In this document: positions 14,982-23,247 of the stretch, in pieces
Numbering within the stretch: position 1 is the first letter of the stretch
Layout of the letters: the number at the start of each line of letters is the position of its first letter
NCBI RefSeq assembly: GCF_023703415.1
Contig: NZ_JAGMTU010000001.1
Coordinates: 124,001-188,000, forward strand
Source: Microbacterium sp. USTB-Y
GTDB lineage: Bacteria > Actinomycetota > Actinomycetes > Actinomycetales > Microbacteriaceae
Length of the DNA: 64,000 nucleotides
Direction of reading: 5' to 3'
Translations under genes and position numbers: made by a program
Notes under the pieces: model-generated
What the model saw: only the letters and a program-made list of their open reading frames with translations
What the model was told of the DNA's origin: nothing
Database searches by the model: none

Positions 14982-16160
14982 ATGAACAAGCGCATCACCG
15001 CCGCAGCAGCGCTGCTCGCCGCGGGCATGCTGGCCCTGGCCGGCTGCTCCGGCGACGGCGGATCCGGATCCGGATCCGGCTCGTCCGACCCGATCGTCGT
15101 CGGGTCCGTCAACACCATCTCCGGCCCCGCGACCTTCCCGGAGGCGTCCCAGGCCGCGAAGGCCGTGTTCGACAAGTTCAACGCCGACGGCGGCCTCAAC
15201 GGCCGCAAGATCGATTACAAGGCGCTGGACGACAAGGGCGACCCGGCCACCGCGACCGCGAACGCCCGCGAGATCGTCGGATCCGACAACGCCGTCGCGA
15301 TGATCGGCTCCGCGAGCCTCATCGAGTGCGACCTGAACAAGAAGTACTACGAGCAGGAGGGGATCCTCTCGATCCCCGGCATCGGCGTCGACACCGGCTG
15401 CTTCGACAGCAAGAACATCTCCCCGGCCAACGTCGGACCGTACAACGACATGACGCTCACCCTGCTCTACGGATCCGAGCAGCTCAAGCTCGACAACATC
15501 TGCGTGCTGCTCGAGATCGCCGGCTCCACGCGTCCGACCTATCAGGCCGCGATCGACAAGTGGACCCAGATCACCGGCAAGAAGCCGCTCTACGTCGACG
15601 ACACCGTGCCCTATGGCGCGAGCGACTACACGCCCTACATCGTCAAGGCCAAGCAGGCCGGCTGCAAGGCCCTCGCGATCAACCCGGTCGAGCCGGACGC
15701 GATCGGCCAGGTCAAGGCCGCCAACGCCCAGGGCTGGAACGACGTCACCTGGCTCTACCTGACCAGCGTCTACAGCGAGAACTTCGCCAAGGCGATCGAC
15801 GACGCCGGCGCGGGCATCTACGTCCCGGCCGAGTTCTACCCGTTCACGGATGAGAACGCCGTGAACAAGGACTGGCGCGACCTGATGACGAAGAACAAGA
15901 TCCCGCTCACCTCGTTCAGCCAGGGAGGCTACCTGGCGGCGACCTACTTCATCGAGGCACTGAAGTCGGTCAAGGGCGACATCACCCGCGAATCCGTCTC
16001 CGAGGCGATCAAGAGCATGCCGGCCGTCGACAACAAGATGATCGGCGACCCGTACAAGTTCGGCACGATCCCCACCGCGGGCTGGCCGATCGAGCTCAAG
16101 AGCGGCACCCACGCCTGGGAGAAGGTCGCCGACGACTGGTACCGGATCCCCAAGAAGTGA
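14982..16160 (+). CDS. ABC transporter substrate-binding lipoprotein, LivK/AmiC-like
   Basis: A 392-aa lipoprotein with a signal peptide ending in the lipobox LALAGC (Cys22), a Gly/Ser linker, then a type I periplasmic-binding fold (Peripla_BP_6): IVVGSVNTISGPATFPE, FNADGGLNGRKIDYK and AREIVGSDNAVAMIG. It would capture branched-chain amino acids, amides, urea or aromatic acids outside the membrane and deliver them to the permeases encoded downstream. It is separated from the permease gene by 226 nt holding a strong hairpin repeat, which may keep the binding protein in excess over the membrane components. Confidence 0.9.
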   Translation: MNKRITAAAALLAAGMLALAGCSGDGGSGSGSGSSDPIVVGSVNTISGPATFPEASQAAKAVFDKFNADGGLNGRKIDYKALDDKGDPATATANAREIVGSDNAVAMIGSASLIECDLNKKYYEQEGILSIPGIGVDTGCFDSKNISPANVGPYNDMTLTLLYGSEQLKLDNICVLLEIAGSTRPTYQAAIDKWTQITGKKPLYVDDTVPYGASDYTPYIVKAKQAGCKALAINPVEPDAIGQVKAANAQGWNDVTWLYLTSVYSENFAKAIDDAGAGIYVPAEFYPFTDENAVNKDWRDLMTKNKIPLTSFSQGGYLAATYFIEALKSVKGDITRESVSEAIKSMPAVDNKMIGDPYKFGTIPTAGWPIELKSGTHAWEKVADDWYRIPKK

Positions 16161-16166
16161 TCCAGT

Positions 16167-16366
16167 CCCGGGGGCGTTGAGCGGACTTCCCCGGGGGCGT
16201 CGAGCACCGGCGGAGCCGGCGCGAGACGAGACGCGGTCACCGGCACGGAACCGCGTTTCGTCTCGGTCGCCTTCGGCGTCCTCGCTCAACGCCCCCGGGG
16301 AGAACCCGCTCAACGCCGGGGAGAACCCGCTCAACGCCCCGGGAGAACCCCGCTCGACGACCCCGG
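16167..16366. repeat. dispersed palindromic repeat, copy 2
   Basis: Two left-arm pieces (cccgggggcgttgagcgga at 16167 and a variant at 16189) face the right arm ctcgctcaacgcccccgggg (16281-16300). The core gagacgagacgcgg / ccgcgtttcgtctcggtcgc pairs internally. Three more truncated right arms follow, each starting agaaccc. It fills nearly the whole gap between the binding-protein and LivH genes, inside an operon. Confidence 0.8.
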
Positions 16367-16386
16367 CTCAGAACGAAGGAACCACG

Positions 16387-17247
16387 ATGATCGAAGGCGC
16401 CCTGTCAGGGCTCGCGGCCGGCGGCCTGTACGCCGTGCTCGGGGTCTGCCTGACCCTCATGACCCGGCTGGTCCGGGTCGTCAACTTCGCCCAGGCGGCG
16501 ACCGGCATGTTCGGCGGCTTCTGCGCCGTGTGGCTGGTCACCAAGGCGGGCATGCCCGTGTGGATCGGATCCGTGCTGGGGGTGCTGATCGGCGGCGTGC
16601 TCGCCGCCGCGATCGGCTGGATCGCCGCGACCTGGCTGTCCGAGGCGTCCACCACCACCCGTTCCGCCATGACGGTGGGGCCGCTGCTGCTGCTGATCTC
16701 GCTGTCCTTCATCCTGTTCGGCAACAAGCCGCAGCCCTTCACGCCGATCATCGCGGGCCCCGCGTTCTCGATCGGCGGGGTCGTGATCAGCCAGGTGACC
16801 GTGTGGACGGTCGGCATGGCCGTCGTCGTCGCCGTCGGGGTGCACTTCCTGCTCACCCGCACCCGGATCGGCACCCAGCTGCGCGCGCTCTCCGAGCGTC
16901 CCACCACCGCCGAGCTGCTGGGGATCCGCTCCCGTCCGCTGTCGATCGCGGTGTGGTTCGTGACCGGCGTGATCAGCGCGATCGCGATCGTGATCGTCGC
17001 CCCCTCGCAGTCCAACGACGCGACGAGCCTGTCGCTGCTCATCATCCCGGCCGCGGCCGCCGCCCTGCTCGGGGGCTTCAAGCGCCTCGACCTCACCGTC
17101 GTCGGCGGCCTGGTGCTCGGCGTGCTGGGGGGACTCGTCGCGCAGATCAACGAGATCTCGCTCGTGCGCAACTTCCTCCCGTTCCTGTTCATCGTGGTCC
17201 TGCTGCTGTGGACCCAGCGCAAGGAGGTGTGGGATGCCGCACGCTGA
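16387..17247 (+). CDS. branched-chain-type ABC permease LivH
   Basis: A 286-aa inner-membrane permease with about eight hydrophobic segments. It starts with GLAAGGLYAVLGVCLTLM and RVVNFAQAATGMFGGF, the usual LivH opening. The conserved cytoplasmic loop is RTRIGTQLRALSERPTTAEL with LGI after it. The ATG at 16387 was chosen over a start at 16177 that would read through the hairpin repeat; GAAGGA lies upstream. It overlaps the fused LivM-LivG gene by 14 bp. It forms the translocation channel together with the LivM half of the next protein. Confidence 0.9.
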   Translation: MIEGALSGLAAGGLYAVLGVCLTLMTRLVRVVNFAQAATGMFGGFCAVWLVTKAGMPVWIGSVLGVLIGGVLAAAIGWIAATWLSEASTTTRSAMTVGPLLLLISLSFILFGNKPQPFTPIIAGPAFSIGGVVISQVTVWTVGMAVVVAVGVHFLLTRTRIGTQLRALSERPTTAELLGIRSRPLSIAVWFVTGVISAIAIVIVAPSQSNDATSLSLLIIPAAAAALLGGFKRLDLTVVGGLVLGVLGGLVAQINEISLVRNFLPFLFIVVLLLWTQRKEVWDAAR

Positions 17248-19045
17248 GCCGCTCTCGCCCGCCCGTCCGTCCGTTCCGCTGCTGCAGAAGCCGGTCGTCC
17301 GCATCGTCTGGCCGTTTGTCGTGGGTGCGCTCGCGATCCTCGTCGGGCTCCTGCTCTCCAACGCCCTCCCGGGCTACTTCGTCTACCTCGCGATCAGCGC
17401 GGTCATCGCCGCCATCGCGATCATGGGCCTCGGGGTCGTCACCGGATCCGCGGGGATGATCGCGCTGTGCCAGCTCACCTTCGCCGCGATCGGCGCCTGG
17501 ATCGTGGCGCTCATGAACATCTGGCACGCCCCCGGCGGCTTCATCGTGTGGCTCGTGCTCGGGGCCCTCGTCGCCGGCGTCGCCGGGATCCTGGTCGGCT
17601 TGCCCGCCCTGCGTCTGCGGGGCGTCAACCTCGCCGTCGTCACCCTGGGCTTCGCCGCCGCGGCGGACGTCACGCTCGTGCAGATCCAGTTCCCGGGATC
17701 CGCCCAGGCCATCTCGATCGACCGCCCCGCGATGTTCTCGAACGACAAGAAGTTCTTCTTCCTGTCGATCATCGTGCTCGTCGTGTGCGCGCTGATCGTG
17801 TTCTTCCTGCAGCGCAGCCGGTGGGGCGCGAGCTGGAAGGCCGTCGCCTTCTCCGAGCGCGGCACCGCCGCCGCCGGGCAGAGCGTGCAGGCCGCCAAGC
17901 TCACCGCGTTCGCCGTGTCCGCCGCTCTCGGCGGGGTCGCCGGAGGCCTGCTGGCCGGTCAGGTGCAGCTGCCCTTCGCGGCGAGCTTCACGCCGCTGCA
18001 GTCGCTCGCGCTGTACGTGCTGGCGATCATGAGCGGCGCGCACCTCATCGACATGGCGGTGTTCGGCGGCATCCTCTGGGTGCTCGTGCCGGAGCTGCTC
18101 AAGCGCTGGCACATCCCGCAGGACTGGGGCTTCGTGATCTTCGGCGTGCTGGGCGTGCAGGCCCTCACGAGCGGCACGAGCCTGGGCCAGGGCATCCGCA
18201 ACCTGCTCTGGAAGCGGCAGGATCGCCGCACGGCCAACGCCGCGCTCACCGCGCTGCCGCCGGATGCGGCGGACGACGCCGAGCAGATCCGCACCACGAC
18301 CACCGCCACGGTGGATCCCGCTCTGCTGAGCGGCGAGCCCGTGCTGACCGTGGAGCACCTGACGGTGGAGTTCGGCGCGCTGAAGGCGCTCGACGACGTG
18401 TCGTTCTCCGTGCCGGAGGCCTCGATCATGGGCCTCATCGGGCCGAACGGCGCCGGCAAGTCGACCTTCGTCGACGCGATCAGCGGGTTCCTGCCGAAGC
18501 ACGGCGGACGGGTGCTGCTGGGCGGGCGCGACCTCGCCGGCCTCTCCCCCACGCGTCGCGCGCGGCTGGGCCTGCGCCGCACGTTCCAGCAGGACCGCGT
18601 CCCCCCGCTGCTCACGGTGGGCGGGTACGTGCGCTTCGTCGCCCGGCGGCGGCTGTCCGCGGCGGACATCGAGGAGACGCTCGCGTTCTTCGGCTGCCCG
18701 CCCGCACGGGCGCGGCTGTCGAGCGTGGACGTCGGCACCCGGCGCCTCGTCGAGGTGGCCGCGGCCCTGCTCTCCAGCCCCCGGCTGCTGATCCTCGACG
18801 AGCCCGCCGCGGGCCTCTCGCACGACGAGCACCTCGCGCTCGCGGCACGGCTGCGGGAGCTGCCGCAGCGGTTCGGCGTGGCGCTCATCATCATCGAGCA
18901 CGACCTCGACCTCGTCCGCTCGGTGTGCCCGGTGCTCACCGTGCTGAACTTCGGGAAGGTGCTCGCCACCGGTCCGCAGGACGAGGTGCTCGCGAACCCC
19001 GACGTCGTCAAGGCCTACATGGGAGAGACGGAGCTGCTGTCATGA
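17234..19045 (+). CDS. fused LivM permease - LivG ATPase
   Basis: A 603-aa fusion. Residues about 20-330 form a LivM-type permease (GSAGMIALCQLTFAAIGAWI, LPALRLRGVNLAVVTLGFA). After a charged linker, residues about 372-600 form a LivG-type ATPase: Walker A GPNGAGKST at 403-411, Q-loop RTFQQDR, Walker B LLILDEPAAGL, switch IEHD. The ABC signature reads SSVDVGTRRLVEVA instead of LSxGxQR, so the Leu and the second Gly-Gln context are lost while DVG-R remains. Overlaps at both ends (14 bp with LivH, 4 bp with LivF) indicate tight stoichiometry. The fusion occurs in some actinobacterial Liv systems. Confidence 0.9.
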   Translation: MPHAEPLSPARPSVPLLQKPVVRIVWPFVVGALAILVGLLLSNALPGYFVYLAISAVIAAIAIMGLGVVTGSAGMIALCQLTFAAIGAWIVALMNIWHAPGGFIVWLVLGALVAGVAGILVGLPALRLRGVNLAVVTLGFAAAADVTLVQIQFPGSAQAISIDRPAMFSNDKKFFFLSIIVLVVCALIVFFLQRSRWGASWKAVAFSERGTAAAGQSVQAAKLTAFAVSAALGGVAGGLLAGQVQLPFAASFTPLQSLALYVLAIMSGAHLIDMAVFGGILWVLVPELLKRWHIPQDWGFVIFGVLGVQALTSGTSLGQGIRNLLWKRQDRRTANAALTALPPDAADDAEQIRTTTTATVDPALLSGEPVLTVEHLTVEFGALKALDDVSFSVPEASIMGLIGPNGAGKSTFVDAISGFLPKHGGRVLLGGRDLAGLSPTRRARLGLRRTFQQDRVPPLLTVGGYVRFVARRRLSAADIEETLAFFGCPPARARLSSVDVGTRRLVEVAAALLSSPRLLILDEPAAGLSHDEHLALAARLRELPQRFGVALIIIEHDLDLVRSVCPVLTVLNFGKVLATGPQDEVLANPDVVKAYMGETELLS

Positions 19046-19734
19046 GCGAACTGGTGCTGGACGGCGTCACCGTCAGCCGCGGCGCGGGACCGGTGATCTC
19101 CGACGTCTCGCTCACGGTGCGCGGCGGCGAGGTGCTCGCCCTGGTCGGCCCCAACGGCGCGGGCAAGACGAGCCTCATCGAATCGATCTCGGGGGTCGTC
19201 GGCCACTCCGCCGGAGAGCTCAGCCTCGACGGCGAGCGCATCGACAAGCTCTCCCGGGTGTCGCGGGCGCGCAAGGGCATCGTGCACATCGAGCAGGGCA
19301 GGGCGGTTTTCCCGTCGCTGACGGTGCGGGAGAACCTGTCGCTCACCGCGCGCACGCCCGCCGAGCTCGAGGCGGCGCTCGCCCCCTTCCCCGAGCTCGA
19401 GAAGCGCATCGACTCCGCGACGGCCCTGCTCTCCGGCGGCGAGCAGCAGATGGTGGTGCTCGCGCGCGCCTTCGCCGCGAAGCCGAAGATCCTCCTCATC
19501 GACGAGATGTCGCTCGGCCTGGCCCCCGTCGTGTTCATGCGGCTGGTGCCGATCGTGCAGTCGATCGCCGAGTCCGGCGTCGGCGTGCTGCTCGTGGAGC
19601 AGTTCACGCAGCTCGCGCTCGGCATCGCCCGCGAAGCCGTGGTCGTCGCCGGCGGGCATGTGTCGTTCCAGGGCACCGCCGAAGACCTCCAGGCGGATCC
19701 GCAGCTGCTGCACCGGGCCTACCTGGGCGGCTGA
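19042..19734 (+). CDS. branched-chain-type ABC ATPase LivF
   Basis: A 230-aa ATPase: Walker A GPNGAGKTS at 36-44, IEQGRAVFPSLTVRENL (the typical LivF segment after the Q-loop), a canonical signature LSGGEQQM near 131, Walker B ILLIDEMSLGLAP and LVEQF. It starts in the last codons of the fusion gene (ATGA). With a degenerate signature in the LivG half, this subunit supplies the only fully canonical signature of the pair, so ATP sites in the transporter may be asymmetric. It ends the operon; an inverted repeat follows at 19794. Confidence 0.92.
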   Translation: MSELVLDGVTVSRGAGPVISDVSLTVRGGEVLALVGPNGAGKTSLIESISGVVGHSAGELSLDGERIDKLSRVSRARKGIVHIEQGRAVFPSLTVRENLSLTARTPAELEAALAPFPELEKRIDSATALLSGGEQQMVVLARAFAAKPKILLIDEMSLGLAPVVFMRLVPIVQSIAESGVGVLLVEQFTQLALGIAREAVVVAGGHVSFQGTAEDLQADPQLLHRAYLGG

Positions 19735-19793
19735 CCCTGCCGCGGGCCCGGGATCCGAGCGCCCGGGGACAGGGCCGAGTGCACGGGGTATTG

Positions 19794-19854
19794 CCGAGCG
19801 CACGGCGGGTTGGCGCGACGATGCCGTGCGCCCGACAAGATGCCGTGCGCTCGG
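19794..19854. terminator. inverted repeat after the Liv operon
   Basis: ccgagcgcacggc (19794-19806) pairs perfectly with 19842-19854, with an extra copy of gccgtgcgc in the loop. It lies between the convergent livF and DUF3465 genes and is a likely bidirectional terminator. Confidence 0.6.
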
Positions 19855-19893
19855 TGCGCAACGCTGACGCGGCCGGAGTGCGAACAGCCCGCC

Positions 19894-20391
19894 TCAGGAG
19901 AACGTGCGTCCGTTCCAGCGGAGCCAGCCCGCCTGGTGCTGCCCGGACGGATCCCGATGCGTCCAGTGCACCGTGCCGCCCTTGTCGCTCCACTCGTAGT
20001 CGCCGAGGAAGTCGACGCGGTCGCCCTTTGCCAGGCCGTCGAGGCGCGGGGCGAGGTCGATGTTGTGCGCGATGAGGATCGAGACGCCGCTCGGCGTCGT
20101 GAGCAGGAACTTCTGATGCCGCGAGCCGTCCAGGTCGTCCGGCAGGATCCGGGAGACGGTGCCGGTGCCCTGCACCTCGACCCCGCTGCGGTGCTCGTCG
20201 AACAGCGCGCGCACGGGGTCGTCGGCCGGTGCGGACGCGGATCCGCCCGCCGGGGCTTCCGCCGTCGCGGGCGCGGACGCGGCCACGCCGGTCCGCGCGT
20301 CGGGGATCCACCCCTGTCCGACCGTGAGCAGTCCGAGCGCGGCCACGACGACCACGACGACGACCGTCGTCCATCGAGCCCTCCGCGTCAC
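19894..20391 (-). CDS. DUF3465 exported/membrane-anchored protein
   Basis: A 165-aa protein with an N-terminal hydrophobic anchor (about residues 9-25), an Ala/Pro-rich linker and a compact domain with the DUF3465 pattern: GTGTVSRILPDDLDGSRHQK, LIAHNIDLAPRL, KGDRVDFLGDYEW, KGGTVHWTHRDPSG. The domain resembles an OB-like fold and would lie outside the membrane; its biochemical role is unknown. GTG at 20391 is supported by TAGGCT 7 nt upstream (leaderless). It is divergent from the ion-channel gene. Confidence 0.8.
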   Translation of the reverse strand: MTRRARWTTVVVVVVVAALGLLTVGQGWIPDARTGVAASAPATAEAPAGGSASAPADDPVRALFDEHRSGVEVQGTGTVSRILPDDLDGSRHQKFLLTTPSGVSILIAHNIDLAPRLDGLAKGDRVDFLGDYEWSDKGGTVHWTHRDPSGQHQAGWLRWNGRTFS

Positions 20392-20398
20392 GGCGCCC

Positions 20399-20404
20399 AG
20401 CCTA
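20399..20404 (-). promoter_or_regulatory. -10 element of the DUF3465 gene (leaderless)
   Basis: TAGGCT on the minus strand ends 7 nt before the GTG at 20391, which supports that start codon. Confidence 0.5.
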
Positions 20405-20447
20405 GCGCGGGCTCCGGCTCCGGCCCCGGGGCGCGGCTGCTCCCGGG

Positions 20448-20531
20448 AATCGGCGGAGGACCCGATCCGGCCCGCCGGGCGGGGCGGCCCTCGGGGATCG
20501 GCGGAGGACCCCCGATCCGGCCCGCCGGGCG
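20448..20531. repeat. direct repeat in the divergent gap
   Basis: Two copies of atcggcggaggacc..gatccggcccgccgggcg, of about 34-35 bp, lie in tandem (from 20448 and from 20497). They cover most of the space between the DUF3465 and channel genes, directly upstream of the channel -10 element. Each copy contains a short ccggcccgccgg-like hairpin. Confidence 0.7.
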
Positions 20532-20537
20532 TACGAT
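20532..20537 (+). promoter_or_regulatory. -10 element of the channel gene (leaderless)
   Basis: TACGAT lies 6 nt before the ATG at 20544, which leaves no room for a ribosome binding site. Confidence 0.5.
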
Positions 20538-20543
20538 GCGCGC

Positions 20544-21323
20544 ATGACGTTGGAGCGCTGGCGGCGGATCACCGAGTGGCCGCTCATCGTCGCGTCGGTG
20601 CTGTTCCTCGTCGCCTACTCGATCCAGGTGATCGTGGATCCGCGAGGGGCGATCGGCGCATTCCTGGAAGACCTGCTCTGGGTCTCCTGGGGCACGTTCC
20701 TCCTCGACTACATCGTGAGCCTCGTGCTCGCCCCGCGGCGCTGGCACTGGTTCCTCACGCACCTGTTCAACCTCGCCACCGTCGTGCTGCCGATGCTCCG
20801 CCCGCTGCGGGTGCTGCGCGTGATCACGCTGCTGGCGGTGCTGCAGCGCACGGCGGGACGCGCCGTCCGCGGGCAGATCGTCATCTACGTGACCAGCGCG
20901 ACCCTGCTCCTCGTCTACGTCGCCTCCCTCGCGGTGCTCGATGCCGAGCGCGCCGGCGGCGGGAGCATCACGACCTTCGGCGACGCGATCTGGTGGGCGT
21001 TCGCGACCATCACGACGGTCGGCTACGGCGATCTGGCCCCGGTCACGCTCGAGGGACGGGTCATCGCCGTCGGCCTCATGCTCAGCGGCATCGCCCTGCT
21101 CGGTGTCATCAGCGCGACGTTCGCCTCGTGGATCGTCGAGCAGGTGTCGGCGGAGAACACCAGCCGCCAGGCGGCCACCGTCGCGCATGTCGACGCGCTG
21201 CGGTCCGAGATCGCCGAGCTGCGCGCCGTGCTCGCGACGATCGAGCCGCGGATCCCGAGCACCGAGACGGCGCAGACCGCGACCTCGTCGGACGGCCCGG
21301 ATCCGCTCCCCTCGACGCGCTGA
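20544..21323 (+). CDS. voltage-gated-like potassium channel
   Basis: A 259-aa six-helix channel. An S4-like segment, LRPLRVLRVITLLAVLQR (about 85-102), carries arginines every third residue. The pore loop holds the K+ selectivity filter TVGYGD at 158-163. A C-terminal helix with heptad-like spacing (HVDALRSEIAELRAVLATIE) probably forms a tetramerising coiled coil. The protein would pass K+ across the cytoplasmic membrane and adjust membrane potential. There is no RCK or cyclic-nucleotide domain. It is transcribed alone from a leaderless promoter. Confidence 0.9.
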   Translation: MTLERWRRITEWPLIVASVLFLVAYSIQVIVDPRGAIGAFLEDLLWVSWGTFLLDYIVSLVLAPRRWHWFLTHLFNLATVVLPMLRPLRVLRVITLLAVLQRTAGRAVRGQIVIYVTSATLLLVYVASLAVLDAERAGGGSITTFGDAIWWAFATITTVGYGDLAPVTLEGRVIAVGLMLSGIALLGVISATFASWIVEQVSAENTSRQAATVAHVDALRSEIAELRAVLATIEPRIPSTETAQTATSSDGPDPLPSTR

Positions 21324-21392
21324 GGGCGGATCCGGCCGCTCGGAGGCTCAGGACCGGCTTCGCGGGGTCTCGGGGACCGGATCCCCGGATGC

Positions 21393-22199
21393 CTACATCC
21401 CCGCGTGCTCGAACGCGGTCGTGGGCAGGTCGACGATGTGCGCGCCGCCGTCGACGACGAGGACGGATCCGGTCATGTACGACGACTCGCTGGATCCGAG
21501 GAAGCGCACCACGGCCGCGATCTCGGCGGGCTGGGCGGCACGGTGCAGCGGCACGTCCGCGGTGACCGTGGCATACGCCTCCTCCCGGGAGTCCAGGCCC
21601 GCGTGGGCGGCGAACTCGTCCATCTCCTCGTCGGCCATCGGCGTCTGCACCCAGCCCGGGCAGACGGCGTTCACGCGCACGCCGTGCTTGCCGTAGTCGC
21701 GCGCGAGCGTGCGGGTGAGGCCGATCAGGGCGTGCTTGCCGACGGTGTACCCGGCGACCGAGGGCCCGGCGAAGAGCCCGGCGAGCGAGGAGATCACCAC
21801 GATCTGCCCCTTGGCCTCGATGAGCGCGGGCAGGGCCTCGCGCGCCATCACGAACGCCGTGGTGAGGTTCGCGCGGATCGCGGCCTCCCACCCGGCGTCG
21901 TCGGTCTCCCCCACCGGGGCGAAGCCGTGCCCGCCCGCGTTCGCGACGAGGACGTCGATGCGACCGAACGTCGACAGCACCTCGGCGACGGCGCGCTTCG
22001 CGTCCTCGGTCGACGCGGCGTCGGCGATCACCGGGTGCGCGCCGACCGCGCGCTCGACCTCGCGCAACGGCTCCTCGCGCCGGCCGACGACGACGACGTG
22101 CGCGCCCTCCGCGGCGTAGCGGGCGGCGATCGCCGCCCCGATGCCGGTGCCGCCGCCGGTGATGACGACGACGCGTCCGGTGGATCCGTTGGTGCTCAT
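21393..22199 (-). CDS. short-chain dehydrogenase/reductase 1
   Basis: A 268-aa classical SDR: cofactor motif TGGGTGIG near residue 14, structural VANAGG, and the catalytic Ser-Tyr-Lys set in ISSLAGLFAGPSVAGYTVGK. VNAVCPGWVQTPM follows, and the C-terminus is DGGAHIVDL. An acidic or basic residue deciding NAD against NADP is ambiguous (VVGRREE suggests NADP). It is 37 nt downstream of SDR 2 on the same strand and faces away from the APC-MoaF-amidohydrolase genes. The substrate is probably an alcohol or ketone intermediate of the local catabolic pathway. Confidence 0.85.
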   Translation of the reverse strand: MSTNGSTGRVVVITGGGTGIGAAIAARYAAEGAHVVVVGRREEPLREVERAVGAHPVIADAASTEDAKRAVAEVLSTFGRIDVLVANAGGHGFAPVGETDDAGWEAAIRANLTTAFVMAREALPALIEAKGQIVVISSLAGLFAGPSVAGYTVGKHALIGLTRTLARDYGKHGVRVNAVCPGWVQTPMADEEMDEFAAHAGLDSREEAYATVTADVPLHRAAQPAEIAAVVRFLGSSESSYMTGSVLVVDGGAHIVDLPTTAFEHAGM

Positions 22200-22236
22200 G
22201 GGTTCTCCTGTCGTGGAAAGGGGATGCGGGGGGAGG

Positions 22237-22983
22237 TCAGGCGGGGAAGCCGGAGCGGGCGGAGTAGCCGAAATCGCTGAGGATCCCGGATCCGTTCACG
22301 GCACGGGCGATCGGCGAGGCGAGATAGACGACGTGGGCGGCGATCTCGTCCGCCCCCTGCACGGGGAAGGCCGGTGTCGAGAACGCGGCGTCGCCGAGGT
22401 CGCCGCGGCTCATCGGGGTGTCGACGATCGACGGCGACACCGTGGTGACGCGCACGTCGTCGTCGGCGAGGTCGACGCTGAGCGCGCGGCCGAACTGCAC
22501 GAGGGCCGCCTTCGAGGCGCAGTACGGCGCCATCCCGGGCGAGGCCACGAACGCGGAGTCGCTCGCCACGAGCACGACCGAGGCCGCGGGCGCCGCGCGC
22601 AGCGCCGGCAGCGCGGACCGCAGCACGAGGAAGGCGCCGGTCACGTTCACGGCGAACACCGCCTGCCATTCGGCGAGCGACGTCGCCTCGATCCCGGATC
22701 CGACGGGGCCGGAGATCCCGGCGCAGCACACGACGGTGTGCAGCCCGCCGAGGGCGGCCACGGCCTCACGCACCGCCGCGTCGACCGCGAGCTCGTCGGT
22801 CACGTCCGCGACCACCGGAACGGATCCCGCGCACAGCGCCGCCGTCTCGGCGAGCCCCTCCGCGGAGCGGTCCAGCAGCGCGACCCGCACGCCCTCCGCG
22901 GTGAGCGCCTGCGCGACGGCGCGGCCGATCCCTCCGGCGGCGCCGGTGACCAGGGCGGTCCTGCCCTGCAGCTGCAGCTCCAT
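22237..22983 (-). CDS. short-chain dehydrogenase/reductase 2, MoaE-like by context
   Basis: A 248-aa SDR with TGAAGGIGRAVA near residue 12, LLDRSAEG (Asp after the second strand, favouring NAD), CCAGISG, and the catalytic set ASDSAFVASPGMAPYCASK. The ATG at 22983 was chosen over 23037 because GGGAG lies at correct distance. It is divergent from the APC permease that is followed by a MoaF gene. In Klebsiella, moaE (an SDR) and moaF form one monoamine-induced operon, so this pairing is notable, though here the genes are divergent and orthology is not shown. Confidence 0.83.
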   Translation of the reverse strand: MELQLQGRTALVTGAAGGIGRAVAQALTAEGVRVALLDRSAEGLAETAALCAGSVPVVADVTDELAVDAAVREAVAALGGLHTVVCCAGISGPVGSGIEATSLAEWQAVFAVNVTGAFLVLRSALPALRAAPAASVVLVASDSAFVASPGMAPYCASKAALVQFGRALSVDLADDDVRVTTVSPSIVDTPMSRGDLGDAAFSTPAFPVQGADEIAAHVVYLASPIARAVNGSGILSDFGYSARSGFPA

Positions 22984-23142
22984 CGCCGCTCCCTTCGGTG
23001 CCGGAGACGGGCGAGAAGATCGCCTCCGCTCCGCCATCCTGCTCCGCGGTGCGGGGCACGAGCGAGGGGCGCGGAGGCGGCTGTGCGCGCTGACACCATC
23101 GTCCTTCGCTCATGGGCAAGCCCGCCGCGCCCGACCGCGGCA

Positions 23143-23156
23143 GACTCGGCAGAGTC
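23143..23156. promoter_or_regulatory. possible operator between SDR 2 and the permease
   Basis: GACTCGGCAGAGTC (a 5-bp inverted repeat around ggca) sits in the 264-nt divergent region, overlapped by an outer ggcag/ctgcc pair (23139-23166). It could bind a regulator of both directions. No regulator gene is adjacent, so the assignment is weak. Confidence 0.3.
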
Positions 23157-23247
23157 CGATACTGCCGTCTTCCCCGCAGCACACCGTCCGCGCTGCGAAG
23201 CCCACCCTGGCCGGAAGATCGCGCCGTCACCGAGCGAAGGAGCCGAC

